NCBI GenBank assembly: GCA_934162325.1
Contig: CAKPIH010000005.1
Coordinates: forward strand, 1-41,176
Length of the DNA: 41,176 nt
Source of the DNA: an uncultured Bacilli bacterium
GTDB taxonomy: Bacteria; Bacillota_I; Bacilli_A; RF39; UBA660
Direction: 5' to 3'
Part shown: positions 23,335 to 32,403 of the stretch, piece by piece
Layout of the letters: the number at the start of each line of letters is the position of its first letter
Numbering within the stretch: position 1 is the stretch's first letter
Program-made: the position numbers and the translations under genes
The notes under the pieces: model-generated
Database searches by the model: none
Told to the model about the DNA's origin: nothing
The model's input: the letters and a program-made list of their open reading frames with translations, nothing else

Positions 23335-24147
23335 ATGGGAAAAATTATTGCAATTGTAAATCAAAAGGGTGGTGTAGGTAAAACCACTACTAGTATAAAC
23401 TTAGCAGCCTCTTTAGGTGTTTTAGATAAAAAAGTATTACTTGTTGACCTTGACCCACAGGGTAATGCCACTACTGGTGTTGGTGTTGACAAGAATGATA
23501 TATCAAGTAGTATTTATGAAGTATTAACAAAGAAAGAAACAATAGAGAATTCTATTATTAAAACTAAGAGTAAAAATCTTTATCTGCTTCCAGCATATCT
23601 TAATTTAGCTGGTGTTGATATGGAACTTATTGAATTAGAAAGGAAAGCTAAAGAAACAGGTGAAAAATTTAATAGAGTAATTAGGTTAAAAGAAGAACTT
23701 GGCAAAGTAAGTGATAATTTTGATTATATTTTAATTGATTGTCCTCCTAGTTTAGGTATATTAACTACTAATGCTTTAGCGGCCGCTAATTCTGTTCTTA
23801 TTCCAGTTCAATGTGAGTATTTTGCACTTGAAGGTATTATGCAACTTATCAATACTATTATGCTTGCTCAAAGAAAAGTTAATCCTAACTTAGATATTGA
23901 AGGTGTTCTACTTACAATGTTTTCTAATACTAATCTTGGTATTGAAGTAATAGAAAGTATTAAAGGTTTCTTTAAAGAAAGAGTATATAATACTATTATT
24001 CCTAGACTTGTTAGGTTGGCTGAAGCTCCAAGCCATGGTAAACCGATTCTTGAATATGAGCCTAGAAATAAAGGTACTATTGCTTATCTTAATCTAGCAA
24101 AGGAGGTTATTGAAAGAAATGGAACAGAAAAAGAAAGCCCTAGGTAA
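23335..24147 (+). CDS. parA: Chromosome partitioning ATPase ParA (Soj)
   Basis: 270 residues; deviant Walker A KGGVGKTTTSINLAA at the N-terminus, Walker A' VDLDPQGNATTG, and DCPPSLG. With ParB it separates new origins and, in B. subtilis, controls DnaA. The ATG at 23335 has AGGTGA 6 nt upstream; a GTG at 23326 is in frame but overlaps that site. First rightward gene after the strand switch; parB overlaps its end by 29 bp. Confidence 0.95.
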   Translation: MGKIIAIVNQKGGVGKTTTSINLAASLGVLDKKVLLVDLDPQGNATTGVGVDKNDISSSIYEVLTKKETIENSIIKTKSKNLYLLPAYLNLAGVDMELIELERKAKETGEKFNRVIRLKEELGKVSDNFDYILIDCPPSLGILTTNALAAANSVLIPVQCEYFALEGIMQLINTIMLAQRKVNPNLDIEGVLLTMFSNTNLGIEVIESIKGFFKERVYNTIIPRLVRLAEAPSHGKPILEYEPRNKGTIAYLNLAKEVIERNGTEKESPR

Positions 24148-24997
24148 GGGACTTGAAGAATTATTCTCTAGCGAGGTATTAGATTTTGATACTTTTGAAA
24201 GTAATATTATGGAAAATACTCCTGCTAATGATGTAAAAGAAATACCTGTTAATGAAATCAGACCTAATCCATACCAACCTAGAAAAACTTTTAATGAAGA
24301 AGCACTTAATGAACTTGCTGAATCTATTAAAAACTATGGAGTATTTCAACCTATTATCGTTAAAAAGAGCATTAAAGGTTATGACTTAATTGCAGGTGAA
24401 AGAAGACTTAGAGCTAGTAAACTTGCTGGTATGGAAACTATTCCTGCTATTGTTAAAGAGTTTTCTGATGAAGAAATGAGAGAAATCTCATTACTTGAAA
24501 ACATTCAAAGAGAAAATCTTACTGCTATTGAACTTGCTTGGGCATATAAAGGAATTATTGATAACTTAGATATTAGACAAGAAGACTTAGCAAAAAAAAT
24601 TGGTAAAAGTAGAAGTCATATTACTAATACTTTGGGACTTTTAAATTTGCCTGAAGATGTTCAAAAGAAAATTCTTGATGGTGAAATTTCTATGGGACAT
24701 GCTAGAGTATTATCTAAAATGAATGATGAAGATGAAGTTACTGATTTAGCAAACAAGGTTATTGAAGATAATATTAGTGTTCATGAACTAGAGGAAATTA
24801 GTAAAAAAGAAGAAATTAAAAAAAGAATGCCTATTACTAGAAGAAAAATGGATACTGATTATTTTCATATTGAAAATGAACTAAGAGATATTCTTGGTAC
24901 TAAAGTAAAAGTAGATAATAAAAAAGTTAGTATTTATTTTGAAAATGTTAATGATTTAAATAGAATTCTTGAAATTATGAATATTGAAATTAAATAA
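24119..24997 (+). CDS. parB: Chromosome partitioning protein ParB (Spo0J)
   Basis: 292 residues. N-terminal LGKGLEELF contacts ParA; the CTPase domain follows with RPNPYQPRKTF and GERRLRAS, then HTH KKIGKSRSHITNTL and the C-terminal dimerisation part. The ATG at 24119 lies 12 nt after AGGAGG; a TTG at 24110 is only 3 nt from it. No parS palindrome (TGTTTCACGTGAAACA-like) is visible in the window. This is the second ParB-family gene here, besides noc. Confidence 0.94.
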   Translation: MEQKKKALGKGLEELFSSEVLDFDTFESNIMENTPANDVKEIPVNEIRPNPYQPRKTFNEEALNELAESIKNYGVFQPIIVKKSIKGYDLIAGERRLRASKLAGMETIPAIVKEFSDEEMREISLLENIQRENLTAIELAWAYKGIIDNLDIRQEDLAKKIGKSRSHITNTLGLLNLPEDVQKKILDGEISMGHARVLSKMNDEDEVTDLANKVIEDNISVHELEEISKKEEIKKRMPITRRKMDTDYFHIENELRDILGTKVKVDNKKVSIYFENVNDLNRILEIMNIEIK

Positions 24998-25022
24998 GTG
25001 GAAGAAAATTCCACTTTTTTTT
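24996..25022 (+). terminator. Intrinsic terminator of parAB
   Basis: Arms AAGTGGAA and TTCCACTT around a 5-nt loop, then eight Ts. Confidence 0.85.
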
Positions 25023-25332
25023 GTATAATAGTAACTTGTTAATAATATCATTATTAATGTAAAGAGATATAAAGCAAATTTTTTTGCTTATTTGTTTTGG
25101 TATACAAATAGTTAACTCGGGTTATTTTGTAAGATATTTTTTTATATTTATTAAAATATTTATCCCTCACTTTATATACATGATATGATTAATGTGCTTG
25201 CGGTAAGAGTAAGTATAATAGGTTACTTAGAAGAATTTTATCAAATTTTGTCGTACTTAATTGTTTGCAAAATGGGTCAGCAGTATACTATAATATTCTT
25301 GTAAGAAAGAACAGAAAAGCGAGGTGTCAAAG
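25023..25332 (+). other. 310-bp gap: leader and promoter region of the cold shock gene
   Basis: No ORF of note. Visible elements are a hairpin with arms AAGCAAA and TTTGCTT (about 25073-25090), a weak promoter TTATCC / TATGAT with 18 bp near 25160-25192, a short inverted repeat AAGTA/TACTT near 25215-25230, and the proximal promoter at 25265-25294. Use of the upstream promoter would give a leader of about 135 nt, in the range of the long cold-responsive leaders known for csp mRNAs. Confidence 0.4.
25265..25294 (+). promoter_or_regulatory. Promoter of the cold shock gene
   Basis: TTGCAA and a perfect TATAAT with 18 bp between; predicted leader about 30 nt. Confidence 0.55.
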
Positions 25333-25545
25333 ATGCAAGGAAGAGTTAAGTGGTTTAATAACGACAAAGGTTATGGCTTTATTGATTATCAAAATGGTGA
25401 AGATATTTTTGTTCACTATTCTGCTATTAAACAAGATGGTTATAAAACATTGTCTGAAGGTCAAATTGTTGTATTTGATCTTATAGAAACTGCAAAAGGT
25501 TTACAAGCTATCAATGTGGTAGCAGCTACTAATGTTAAAGTTTAG
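25333..25545 (+). CDS. Cold shock protein (CspA family)
   Basis: 70-residue single OB-fold RNA chaperone. RNP1 is KGYGFI (about 13-18) and RNP2 is DIFVHYSAI (about 24-32), where the usual FVHFSAI has Tyr for the second Phe. The ATG at 25333 follows GAGGTG; the GTG at 25324 lies within that ribosome site. Own promoter and terminator, so monocistronic. Confidence 0.95.
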   Translation: MQGRVKWFNNDKGYGFIDYQNGEDIFVHYSAIKQDGYKTLSEGQIVVFDLIETAKGLQAINVVAATNVKV

Positions 25546-25562
25546 AAAGGAAGTACAATTAT

Positions 25563-25602
25563 ATAAGACAGCTAGATGTACTTAAAGCTATCTTATTTTT
25601 TT
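25563..25602 (+). terminator. Intrinsic terminator of the cold shock gene
   Basis: Arms ATAAGACAGCT and AGCTATCTTAT (one C-A mismatch) followed by seven Ts. It covers an in-frame ATG at 25576, which argues that the next gene starts later. Confidence 0.7.
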
Positions 25603-25614
25603 ATTGGAAAAGTT

Positions 25615-26286
25615 ATGAAAGTGATTAAATGTTTATTGTTATCTTTAAAAGAGATATTTATTGTTTTATTTATTCAATATTTTATTCTTATTTTTTCTAT
25701 TATTTTCTTTAATGGATATGAAAATATTTATATTGGTAATATTTTACTTAGTATATTTAGTATTATATATATTTTGAGTAAGAAAAATATAATTAATGTT
25801 TCTTTTAATATTAAGAATAATTATTTTATATATATTATGCTAGGTAGTTCTATTTCAATTATTTATAATATGATTTTATATAAATTTAATTTATATACTT
25901 ATAATACTAATAATACTGTTCTTTTTCTAGATATTTTAACTTCTGGTATTATTGGTCCTATATTTGAAGAAGTTCTTTTTAGAGTGAGTTTTATTCCTAA
26001 GGTAGAATGTTTTATTTATAATAAAGAGAAAGTTATTATAATAACTAGTATTATTTTTGCTATATTACATTTTAATTTTTTATCTGGTTTTATTGCCTTT
26101 ATTATTGGTATTATTAATGGATATATCTATATTAAGACGAGAGATATTATTAAAATATCTTTGGTTCATATTTCTCTTAATACTATAAGCTCGTTAATAA
26201 CTGGTTATAATAATCTAATATTTATTTTGGGTATTATATTAATGATAGAAGTGATATTATATTTTAGAAAAGAAAGATATTTGTAA
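25615..26286 (+). CDS. CPBP-family intramembrane metalloprotease (Abi/CAAX type)
   Basis: 223 residues, about seven to eight membrane helices. Motif 1 is the glutamate pair in PIFEEVLFR (EExxxR), motif 2 is His in FAILHFNF, and motif 3 is VHISLNTISS, all expected for the CPBP fold. Bacterial members process prenylated or peptide substrates and often occur with bacteriocin immunity; no peptide gene is visible next to this one. The start at 25615 is chosen because the earlier ATG lies in the csp terminator; the site GGAAAAG is weak. Confidence 0.85.
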   Translation: MKVIKCLLLSLKEIFIVLFIQYFILIFSIIFFNGYENIYIGNILLSIFSIIYILSKKNIINVSFNIKNNYFIYIMLGSSISIIYNMILYKFNLYTYNTNNTVLFLDILTSGIIGPIFEEVLFRVSFIPKVECFIYNKEKVIIITSIIFAILHFNFLSGFIAFIIGIINGYIYIKTRDIIKISLVHISLNTISSLITGYNNLIFILGIILMIEVILYFRKERYL

Positions 26287-26310
26287 AGAAGGAGGTTTAG
26301 CTTCTTTTTT
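26285..26310 (+). terminator. Intrinsic terminator of the CPBP gene
   Basis: Arms AAAGAAG and CTTCTTT with a 9-nt loop and T run immediately after the stop codon. Confidence 0.65.
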
Positions 26311-26311
26311 C

Positions 26312-26340
26312 TTTACTTTTATATTAATTTATTATACAAT
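26312..26340 (+). promoter_or_regulatory. Promoter of the dnaB-dnaI-dnaE group
   Basis: TTTACT and TACAAT with a 17-bp spacer, directly after the CPBP terminator. Confidence 0.55.
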
Positions 26341-26366
26341 ATAGGTGGAGAGGACAGGGGATACTT

Positions 26367-27653
26367 ATGAAAAAATATATTCTTTTACCTGCTGATTCTT
26401 ATGTTGTTATTAATAAGACAATTTTACATGATGAAGATAGAAAAATTATTACTAGTTTGTATCTACCTGTTATTGGTATGGATGCGGTAATGCTGTACTT
26501 TTTGTTATGGAGTGACTTAGATAGTTCTTCAATTGTTAGTTCTGATTTTACTCATCAAAAAATTGTTTCTAATCTTAGAATGACTATTAATGAAGTAGAA
26601 GATGCTAGAAGTAAATTAGAGGCTATTGGCCTTATTAAAACTTTAGTTAAAGAGGGTAATGTTAATAATTATATTTACGAATTATATAGTCCTGTTTCTG
26701 CTACTGAATTTTTATCTCATCCTATACTTAATATTGTTTTATATAGTAATATTGGTAAAAAAGAGTATGATAATTTGATTAAAACTTTTAAGATGCCTAG
26801 ATTTAATACTAGTGGATATACTGATATTACTAAGAATTTTAATGATGTATTTGAAAGCAAGTGTATGACTTCTTATGATTTATCATTAGAAGATATTAGG
26901 AAATATAATAAACTTAAGCTTAATATTAATAGTAATTTTGACTTTAATTTTCTTATAAATGCTATGCCTAAGAATATTGATACTAGTAGAATTTTTACTA
27001 AAGAGATTAAGGAACTTATTATTAGTTTATCTTTTATTTATGATATTGATGCTATTAAGATGACTAATATTGTTAAAGGAAGTCTTAATGAAAGAGGTAC
27101 TATTAATAAAGAAACTCTTAGAAAGACTGCTAGAAACTTCTATCAATTTGATAATGGTGGTAATCTTCCTACGATTGTATCTAATTGTCAACCAGAGTAT
27201 TTGAGAAAACCAATTGGAGATACTTCAAAGAGGGCTAAAATGATATATACTTTTGAGACTATTTCTCCTAGAGAACTTCTTATTAGTAAGAATAAAGGTA
27301 ATGAACCTACTAAAAGAGATTTAAGATTAGTTGAAGATTTACTTCTTGATTATAATTTAAAACCTGGTGTTGTTAATGTTTTAATTGATTATATTCTTAA
27401 TATTAATGATAAAAAGCTTACAAGAGGATTAGTAGAAACAATGGCGGGTGAATGGCAAAGAAAAGGTATTGAAACAGTTGAAGATGCTATGAGTCTTTGT
27501 GAAAAAGAACATAAGAAAAGAACTAAAAAAACTATTGAAGAGAAGAGAATTATTACCAAAACACCTGATTGGTTTGATAAAGAAATTGAAAAAGAAAAAA
27601 TTAATGATGGTGAAGATAATCAATTAGAAGAGCTTTTAAAGGAGTATAAATGA
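26367..27653 (+). CDS. dnaB: Replication initiation and membrane attachment protein DnaB (helicase co-loader)
   Basis: 428 residues. The Gram-positive DnaB (not the helicase) works with DnaD and DnaI to load replicative helicase at oriC. An N-terminal winged-helix region with LYLPVIGMDAVMLYFLL (about 31-47) is diagnostic; a DnaD-like C-terminal helical domain (about 315-390) and a charged tail follow. dnaI overlaps its stop (ATGA), as in B. subtilis dnaB-dnaI. Site GGGGAT before the ATG. Confidence 0.9.
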   Translation: MKKYILLPADSYVVINKTILHDEDRKIITSLYLPVIGMDAVMLYFLLWSDLDSSSIVSSDFTHQKIVSNLRMTINEVEDARSKLEAIGLIKTLVKEGNVNNYIYELYSPVSATEFLSHPILNIVLYSNIGKKEYDNLIKTFKMPRFNTSGYTDITKNFNDVFESKCMTSYDLSLEDIRKYNKLKLNINSNFDFNFLINAMPKNIDTSRIFTKEIKELIISLSFIYDIDAIKMTNIVKGSLNERGTINKETLRKTARNFYQFDNGGNLPTIVSNCQPEYLRKPIGDTSKRAKMIYTFETISPRELLISKNKGNEPTKRDLRLVEDLLLDYNLKPGVVNVLIDYILNINDKKLTRGLVETMAGEWQRKGIETVEDAMSLCEKEHKKRTKKTIEEKRIITKTPDWFDKEIEKEKINDGEDNQLEELLKEYK

Positions 27654-28561
27654 TGAAGGATACTAAGAATATTATTAATAAATATAGTTTTGATAGATAT
27701 GAATTAGAGAGAAACTTTGATATTGAAATGGAAGATGAAACTTTTAAAAAGTTAGTTAGTAAACTTAAGTTATCTAAAGATGAACTTATTAAATATACTT
27801 CTAGAATTAAGGATGCTTCTTTAGAACTTAAAAATTGTGCTAATTGTAAAAATATTATGGAATGTAAGAATAATATATGTGGATATGTTTATTATCCTAG
27901 TGTACTTCAAGATAATTTAGTTTTTTCTTATGTTCCCTGCAAATACAAGAAAAAGTTAGATAATGATACTAAATATCAAGATAATATTATTTCTTTTGAT
28001 ATGCCTAAGGAAATAGTTAATGCTTCAATGAAAAATATATATACTGATGATAAGAATAGACTAGAAACTATTAAATGGCTTACTATTTTTATTAAAAAAA
28101 TTGAAAATAATGAAAAAAGTAAGGGTTTATTCTTGACAGGTAACTTTGGATGTGGTAAAACATATGTAGTGGCTGCGGCCTTCAACGAACTTGCTAAGAA
28201 AGGTAAAAAGGTAGCTTGTCTATATTATCCAGAGTTTTTAAGAAGTCTTAAAGAAAGATTTTCTGATGACTATAGAGAAGTATTTGATAAAGTTAAAAAA
28301 TGTGATCTTTTATTAATTGATGATATTGGAGCAGAGACTGTTACTAGCTGGAATAGAGACGAAGTACTTGGTACTATCTTACAATATCGTATGCAAGAAT
28401 CATTACCAACATTTTTTACTTCTAATTTATCTTTAAAGGAATTGGAAGTACATCTTGCCGGTAATGATAGTGAAGGTAAAATTAAAGCAAGACGAATTAT
28501 TGAAAGAATTAAATATTTGACAGATAATATTACAATGATCGCAGAAAATAGAAGAAAGTGA
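27650..28561 (+). CDS. dnaI: Primosomal helicase loader DnaI
   Basis: 303-residue AAA+ ATPase. The N-terminal zinc region has cysteines in NCANCKNIMECKNNICG and YVPCKYKK; the AAA domain has Walker A GNFGCGKTY (about 162-170), Walker B LLLIDDIGAE and an arginine-finger region RRIIERI. It delivers the replicative helicase to the origin. Either of two adjacent ATGs (27650, 27653) can serve as start after AAAGGAG. Confidence 0.95.
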   Translation: MMKDTKNIINKYSFDRYELERNFDIEMEDETFKKLVSKLKLSKDELIKYTSRIKDASLELKNCANCKNIMECKNNICGYVYYPSVLQDNLVFSYVPCKYKKKLDNDTKYQDNIISFDMPKEIVNASMKNIYTDDKNRLETIKWLTIFIKKIENNEKSKGLFLTGNFGCGKTYVVAAAFNELAKKGKKVACLYYPEFLRSLKERFSDDYREVFDKVKKCDLLLIDDIGAETVTSWNRDEVLGTILQYRMQESLPTFFTSNLSLKELEVHLAGNDSEGKIKARRIIERIKYLTDNITMIAENRRK

Positions 28562-28569
28562 GGATAAAA

Positions 28570-28866
28570 ATGGAAAACAATAGTAATGCATTTAAGTTTG
28601 ATCCTAATAAATTAGAGAAGTCTTTTACTGATAAAAATGGTACTTCGAAGATTGAAATGGAAAGTGATGGAGCATATCTTAATATGCCAGAGAGTGTTAC
28701 TCTTGCTAATAGACCTAAGACTAAAATTCTTACCAAAGAGATAAAGACTCCTAAAGGTGGAGCTAACATTGGTGTTGGTAGTAATGGATTTGCTGGTGTT
28801 ATAACTCTTGCAGGTATTATTGCAATAGCAGGAGTAATTATTGCTTATTTAACACTTAGATATTAA
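28570..28866 (+). CDS. 98-residue tail-anchored protein of unknown function
   Basis: A polar, Asn/Lys/Glu-rich N-terminal 65 residues, a Gly-rich hinge (GGANIGVGSNGFAG), then one hydrophobic helix of about 20 residues ending in LRY at the C-terminus. This is the layout of a tail-anchored membrane protein facing the cytoplasm. The ATG at 28570 follows AGGA; it lies 8 bp after dnaI and 28 bp before dnaE, clearly inside a replication operon. No family is recognised. A membrane tether for replication proteins would fit the context but is a guess. Confidence 0.65.
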   Translation: MENNSNAFKFDPNKLEKSFTDKNGTSKIEMESDGAYLNMPESVTLANRPKTKILTKEIKTPKGGANIGVGSNGFAGVITLAGIIAIAGVIIAYLTLRY

Positions 28867-28894
28867 TTAACTTATATATAAAGGAGGAGTAGTT

Positions 28895-31813
28895 ATGCTT
28901 TGTGCTTTAGAAGTTAAAACTTGTTATTCTATTTTGAGTAGTTTAAATAGAATTGATATTTTGACTAAAAAGGCTAAGGAGATGGGCTACTCCTCTTTAG
29001 CTATTACAGATTTAAATAATATGTTTGGAGTATATGAATTTTATTTAGCTTGTCTTAATAATGATATTAAACCTATTATTGGTATGGAAGTTAAAACTAA
29101 TCAAGATAATTTTATTTTAATTGCTAAGAATAATAGTGGTTATAGAAATCTTATTAAAATAGCTACAATTATATCTGATAGAGAAATTACTTTTGATGAT
29201 TTGAAGATATATTCTAAAGATATTATTTTAATTATACCTTATAGTTCTTATAATGAAAAGATTACTAATTTTTTTGATGAATATTATATAGGATATACTT
29301 CTGTAGAAGAAAGTGATAAAGTTAAAGATAATGGAGTTCTTATTACAGATATTTCTTATATTGAAAAGAATGACTATAAGTACTTAGATTATTTATTGAT
29401 GATCAAAGATGATAAGAAATTAGGAGAGATGGAACTTAATACTTATACTGGGAAACATTTACTTGATAAAGAGGAATTTAATAATCTTACTAATGATATT
29501 GTTAAAAGTAATATGAAATATATTTGTGATGAATGTAATGTTACTTTTGAGAAAAGAGATGGATTATTACCTATATATAATAAAGATGTTGATTCTTTTG
29601 AATATTTAAATAATTTATGTAATAAAGGTCTTAATAGAAGACTCTCAGGTAATGTTTCTAAAGAATATCAAGATAGACTTAATTATGAACTTGATGTTAT
29701 TAATAAGATGGGCTTCTGTGACTACTTCTTAGTAGTATGGGATTATGTTAAATATGCTAAATTTAATAATATATTAGTAGGCCCTGGTAGAGGTAGTGCG
29801 GCTGGTAGTTTAGTTAGTTATTGTCTTGGCATTACAGATGTTGATCCTATTAAATATGATTTGTTATTTGAAAGATTTTTAAATCCTGAAAGAGTAACTA
29901 TGCCCGATATTGATATTGACTTTGATAGTGAAAAAAGGGGATTAGTAACAGATTATGTTATGAATAAATATGGTGAGAAAAGAGCGATTGGTATTATTAC
30001 TTTTAATACATTAGGAGCTAAACAAGTTATAAGAGATGTTGGTAGAGTACTTAATATTTCGCTTCCTATTATTGATGAAATTGCTAAGGCTATTACTACT
30101 AAAAACCTTAAAGATAGTTATGTAGTAGGTAGTAAGTTTCATAGACTTATTAATTCTAATCCTGATTATATAAAATTATATAATGCTTCGGTTAAACTAG
30201 AGGGACTTCCTAGACATATATCGGTTCATGCTGCTGGGGTTGTTATGAGTAATATAGATATCGATGAAGTTATTCCTTTATATAAGAATCCTTTAGGTAT
30301 GTATGTATCAGCCTTCTCAAAGGATTATTTGGAGCCATTAGGACTATTAAAAATGGACTTTTTAGGTCTTGATAATTTGACTTTAATTAGTAATGTTATT
30401 GAAGAAATTAGAAAAAATGAAGGTATTAATATTAGTTTTGAAAAGATTCCTCTTGATGATAAGAAAACACTAAAAGTATTTAGAGATGTTGATACTGATG
30501 GTATATTTCAATTTGAATCTGTTGGTATGAAGAGATTTTTATCTAAACTTAAAGTTAATTCATTTGATGATATTGCTACGGCTTTAGCATTATATAGACC
30601 AGGACCTATGGATAATATTGATTTATTTATTGCTAGAAGGGAAGGCAAAGAAAGGGTTGATTATATTCATCCTGACTTAGAAGATATTCTTAAACCTACT
30701 TATGGTATTATTATTTATCAGGAGCAAATTATGCAAATAGTTAGAAAGATGGCTAGTTATTCTTATGGTGAGGCTGATATTTTAAGAAGAGCAATGTCAA
30801 AGAAAAAAGAAAGTATTATTTTAGCAGAAAAGCCTAAGTTTATTAAGGGATGTCTAGATAATGGATATGATGAAAGGACCGCTACTGAAGTGTATGACTT
30901 GATTTTAAAGTTTGCTAATTATGGTTTTAATAAATCACACTCTGTTTCTTATGCTATTACAGCTTATAAGATGGCTTTTATTAAAACATATTTCCTTAAA
31001 TACTTTATCGCAGGTATCTTAACTAATTCTATTGGTAATACTAGTAAAATTAATATTTATGTTAATAGGGCAAGAAAATCTTTAATTAAAATTCTTCCTC
31101 CAGATATTAATGAAAGTAGTAATAATTTTTATGCTGGTAAAGATGGTATTAGATGTCCTTTATCTATTATTAATGGTGTTGGTACTTCTATTTCTAATGA
31201 TATCATTAATGAAAGAGAAAATGGTAAGTTTACTGATCCTATTGATTTTATTGTAAGAATGTCAAATAAAGGTATTAATAAAAAGACTATTTCTAGTCTT
31301 ATATATGCAAGAGCAATTAATTTTGGATATAATAAAAAGACTCTTATACAAAATTTAGATACTATTCTAAATTATGCGGATATTGCTAAAGATTCTGGAA
31401 TGATTGAAACTTTAAAACCAGAAATTATTTTATATGATGAATATGATAAGAATGAACTTATTTCTTTAGAACTTAAAACTATTGGTTTTTATCTTACTGA
31501 ACATCCTGCTTCTAAATATAGAGATGATAGTATTATTGTTAACACTTCTAACATTAGTGATTTCTTTGATACTAGAGTTTCTATGATATTAATGATCAGT
31601 AGACTTAAGGAAACTACTACTAAGAACAATGATGTTATGGCTTTTATTGTAGGTAGTGATGAATTTGGAGAAGTTGATCTTACTTGTTTTCCAGATGTTT
31701 ATAAGAAATTTAATAATATTAGAGTTGGTAATATTATTAAGATTTTTGGTAGAGTAGAAAAAAGATATGATAAATATCAAGTTATTATAAATAATATTAA
31801 TATATTGGAGTGA
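28895..31813 (+). CDS. dnaE: DNA polymerase III alpha subunit DnaE
   Basis: C-family replicative polymerase, 972 residues, shorter than the usual 1,080-1,160. PHP domain (1-200), polymerase palm with PGRGSAAGS (about 297-305) and catalytic PDIDIDFD (about 342-349), fingers, helix-hairpin-helix region and a C-terminal OB fold (about 905-970). The PHP metal ligands are degenerate: the HxH of LHVHSEYS is EVK in LEVKTCYS, and the TDH motif is TDL, so no PHP nuclease activity is expected. Site AAAGGAGGAG. Last residues lie 4 bp before gmk. Confidence 0.95.
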   Translation: MLCALEVKTCYSILSSLNRIDILTKKAKEMGYSSLAITDLNNMFGVYEFYLACLNNDIKPIIGMEVKTNQDNFILIAKNNSGYRNLIKIATIISDREITFDDLKIYSKDIILIIPYSSYNEKITNFFDEYYIGYTSVEESDKVKDNGVLITDISYIEKNDYKYLDYLLMIKDDKKLGEMELNTYTGKHLLDKEEFNNLTNDIVKSNMKYICDECNVTFEKRDGLLPIYNKDVDSFEYLNNLCNKGLNRRLSGNVSKEYQDRLNYELDVINKMGFCDYFLVVWDYVKYAKFNNILVGPGRGSAAGSLVSYCLGITDVDPIKYDLLFERFLNPERVTMPDIDIDFDSEKRGLVTDYVMNKYGEKRAIGIITFNTLGAKQVIRDVGRVLNISLPIIDEIAKAITTKNLKDSYVVGSKFHRLINSNPDYIKLYNASVKLEGLPRHISVHAAGVVMSNIDIDEVIPLYKNPLGMYVSAFSKDYLEPLGLLKMDFLGLDNLTLISNVIEEIRKNEGINISFEKIPLDDKKTLKVFRDVDTDGIFQFESVGMKRFLSKLKVNSFDDIATALALYRPGPMDNIDLFIARREGKERVDYIHPDLEDILKPTYGIIIYQEQIMQIVRKMASYSYGEADILRRAMSKKKESIILAEKPKFIKGCLDNGYDERTATEVYDLILKFANYGFNKSHSVSYAITAYKMAFIKTYFLKYFIAGILTNSIGNTSKINIYVNRARKSLIKILPPDINESSNNFYAGKDGIRCPLSIINGVGTSISNDIINERENGKFTDPIDFIVRMSNKGINKKTISSLIYARAINFGYNKKTLIQNLDTILNYADIAKDSGMIETLKPEIILYDEYDKNELISLELKTIGFYLTEHPASKYRDDSIIVNTSNISDFFDTRVSMILMISRLKETTTKNNDVMAFIVGSDEFGEVDLTCFPDVYKKFNNIRVGNIIKIFGRVEKRYDKYQVIINNINILE

Positions 31814-31817
31814 TGTT

Positions 31818-32369
31818 ATGAAAAAGGGTAAATTTGTTATTATTTCTGGTCCTTCAGGAGTAGGAAAAGATACTATTTGTGATGAGTTAGTTAAAAAAGG
31901 AGTGGGCAGATATTCTGTATCTATGACCACTAGAAAGAAAAGATCTAATGAAATAGAAGGTATTAGTTATTTCTTTGTAAGTAAAGAAGAATTTGAAAGA
32001 CATATTGAAGAAAATTATTTTCTAGAATACGCTATGTATAATAGTAATTATTATGGTACTCCTAATGAATTTATTAAAGAGACTACGAATAATGGAGATA
32101 ATGTTATTGCAATACTTGAAATTAAGGGTGCTATTAATGCTAAAAAAATTTTTAGTGATGCTATTACTATATTTATTATGCCTCCTTCTTTTGATGAATT
32201 GAAAAAAAGACTTAGAAGTAGAAAATCTGAAGATGATAATATTATTAATGAGAGACTTAATATTGCTAAAGAAGAAATTAAATATAAAAATAAATATGAT
32301 TATGTGGTTATCAACAATACTGTTGATGAGGCTGTTTTAGAAATCGAAAATATTATTAATAATTGTTAG
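31818..32369 (+). CDS. gmk: Guanylate kinase
   Basis: ATP + GMP to ADP + GDP. 183 residues. P-loop GPSGVGKDT (7-15 region; many Bacillota have GKGT), GMP-binding SVSMTTRKKRSNEIEG, YFF and YYGTP. Starts 4 bp after dnaE and ends just before the terminator hairpin at 32404. Two DnaA-box-like 9-mers lie at its 3' end and just beyond. Confidence 0.95.
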   Translation: MKKGKFVIISGPSGVGKDTICDELVKKGVGRYSVSMTTRKKRSNEIEGISYFFVSKEEFERHIEENYFLEYAMYNSNYYGTPNEFIKETTNNGDNVIAILEIKGAINAKKIFSDAITIFIMPPSFDELKKRLRSRKSEDDNIINERLNIAKEEIKYKNKYDYVVINNTVDEAVLEIENIINNC

Positions 32370-32393
32370 TTTATCAACAAATGCTGTGGATAG
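32308..32393. promoter_or_regulatory. Cluster of DnaA-box-like 9-mers
   Basis: TTATCAACA at 32308 and 32371 (one mismatch to TTATCCACA) and TGTGGATAG at 32385 (one mismatch on the other strand). They are followed from about 32440 by a stretch almost free of G and C. Not enough for an origin call. Confidence 0.3.
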
Positions 32394-32403
32394 ACTGTTT
32401 ATG

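Noticed and set aside
25265..25486. 73-codon plus-strand ORF overlapping the cold shock gene
   Set aside because: It overlaps the csp promoter and gene in another frame and has no family features.
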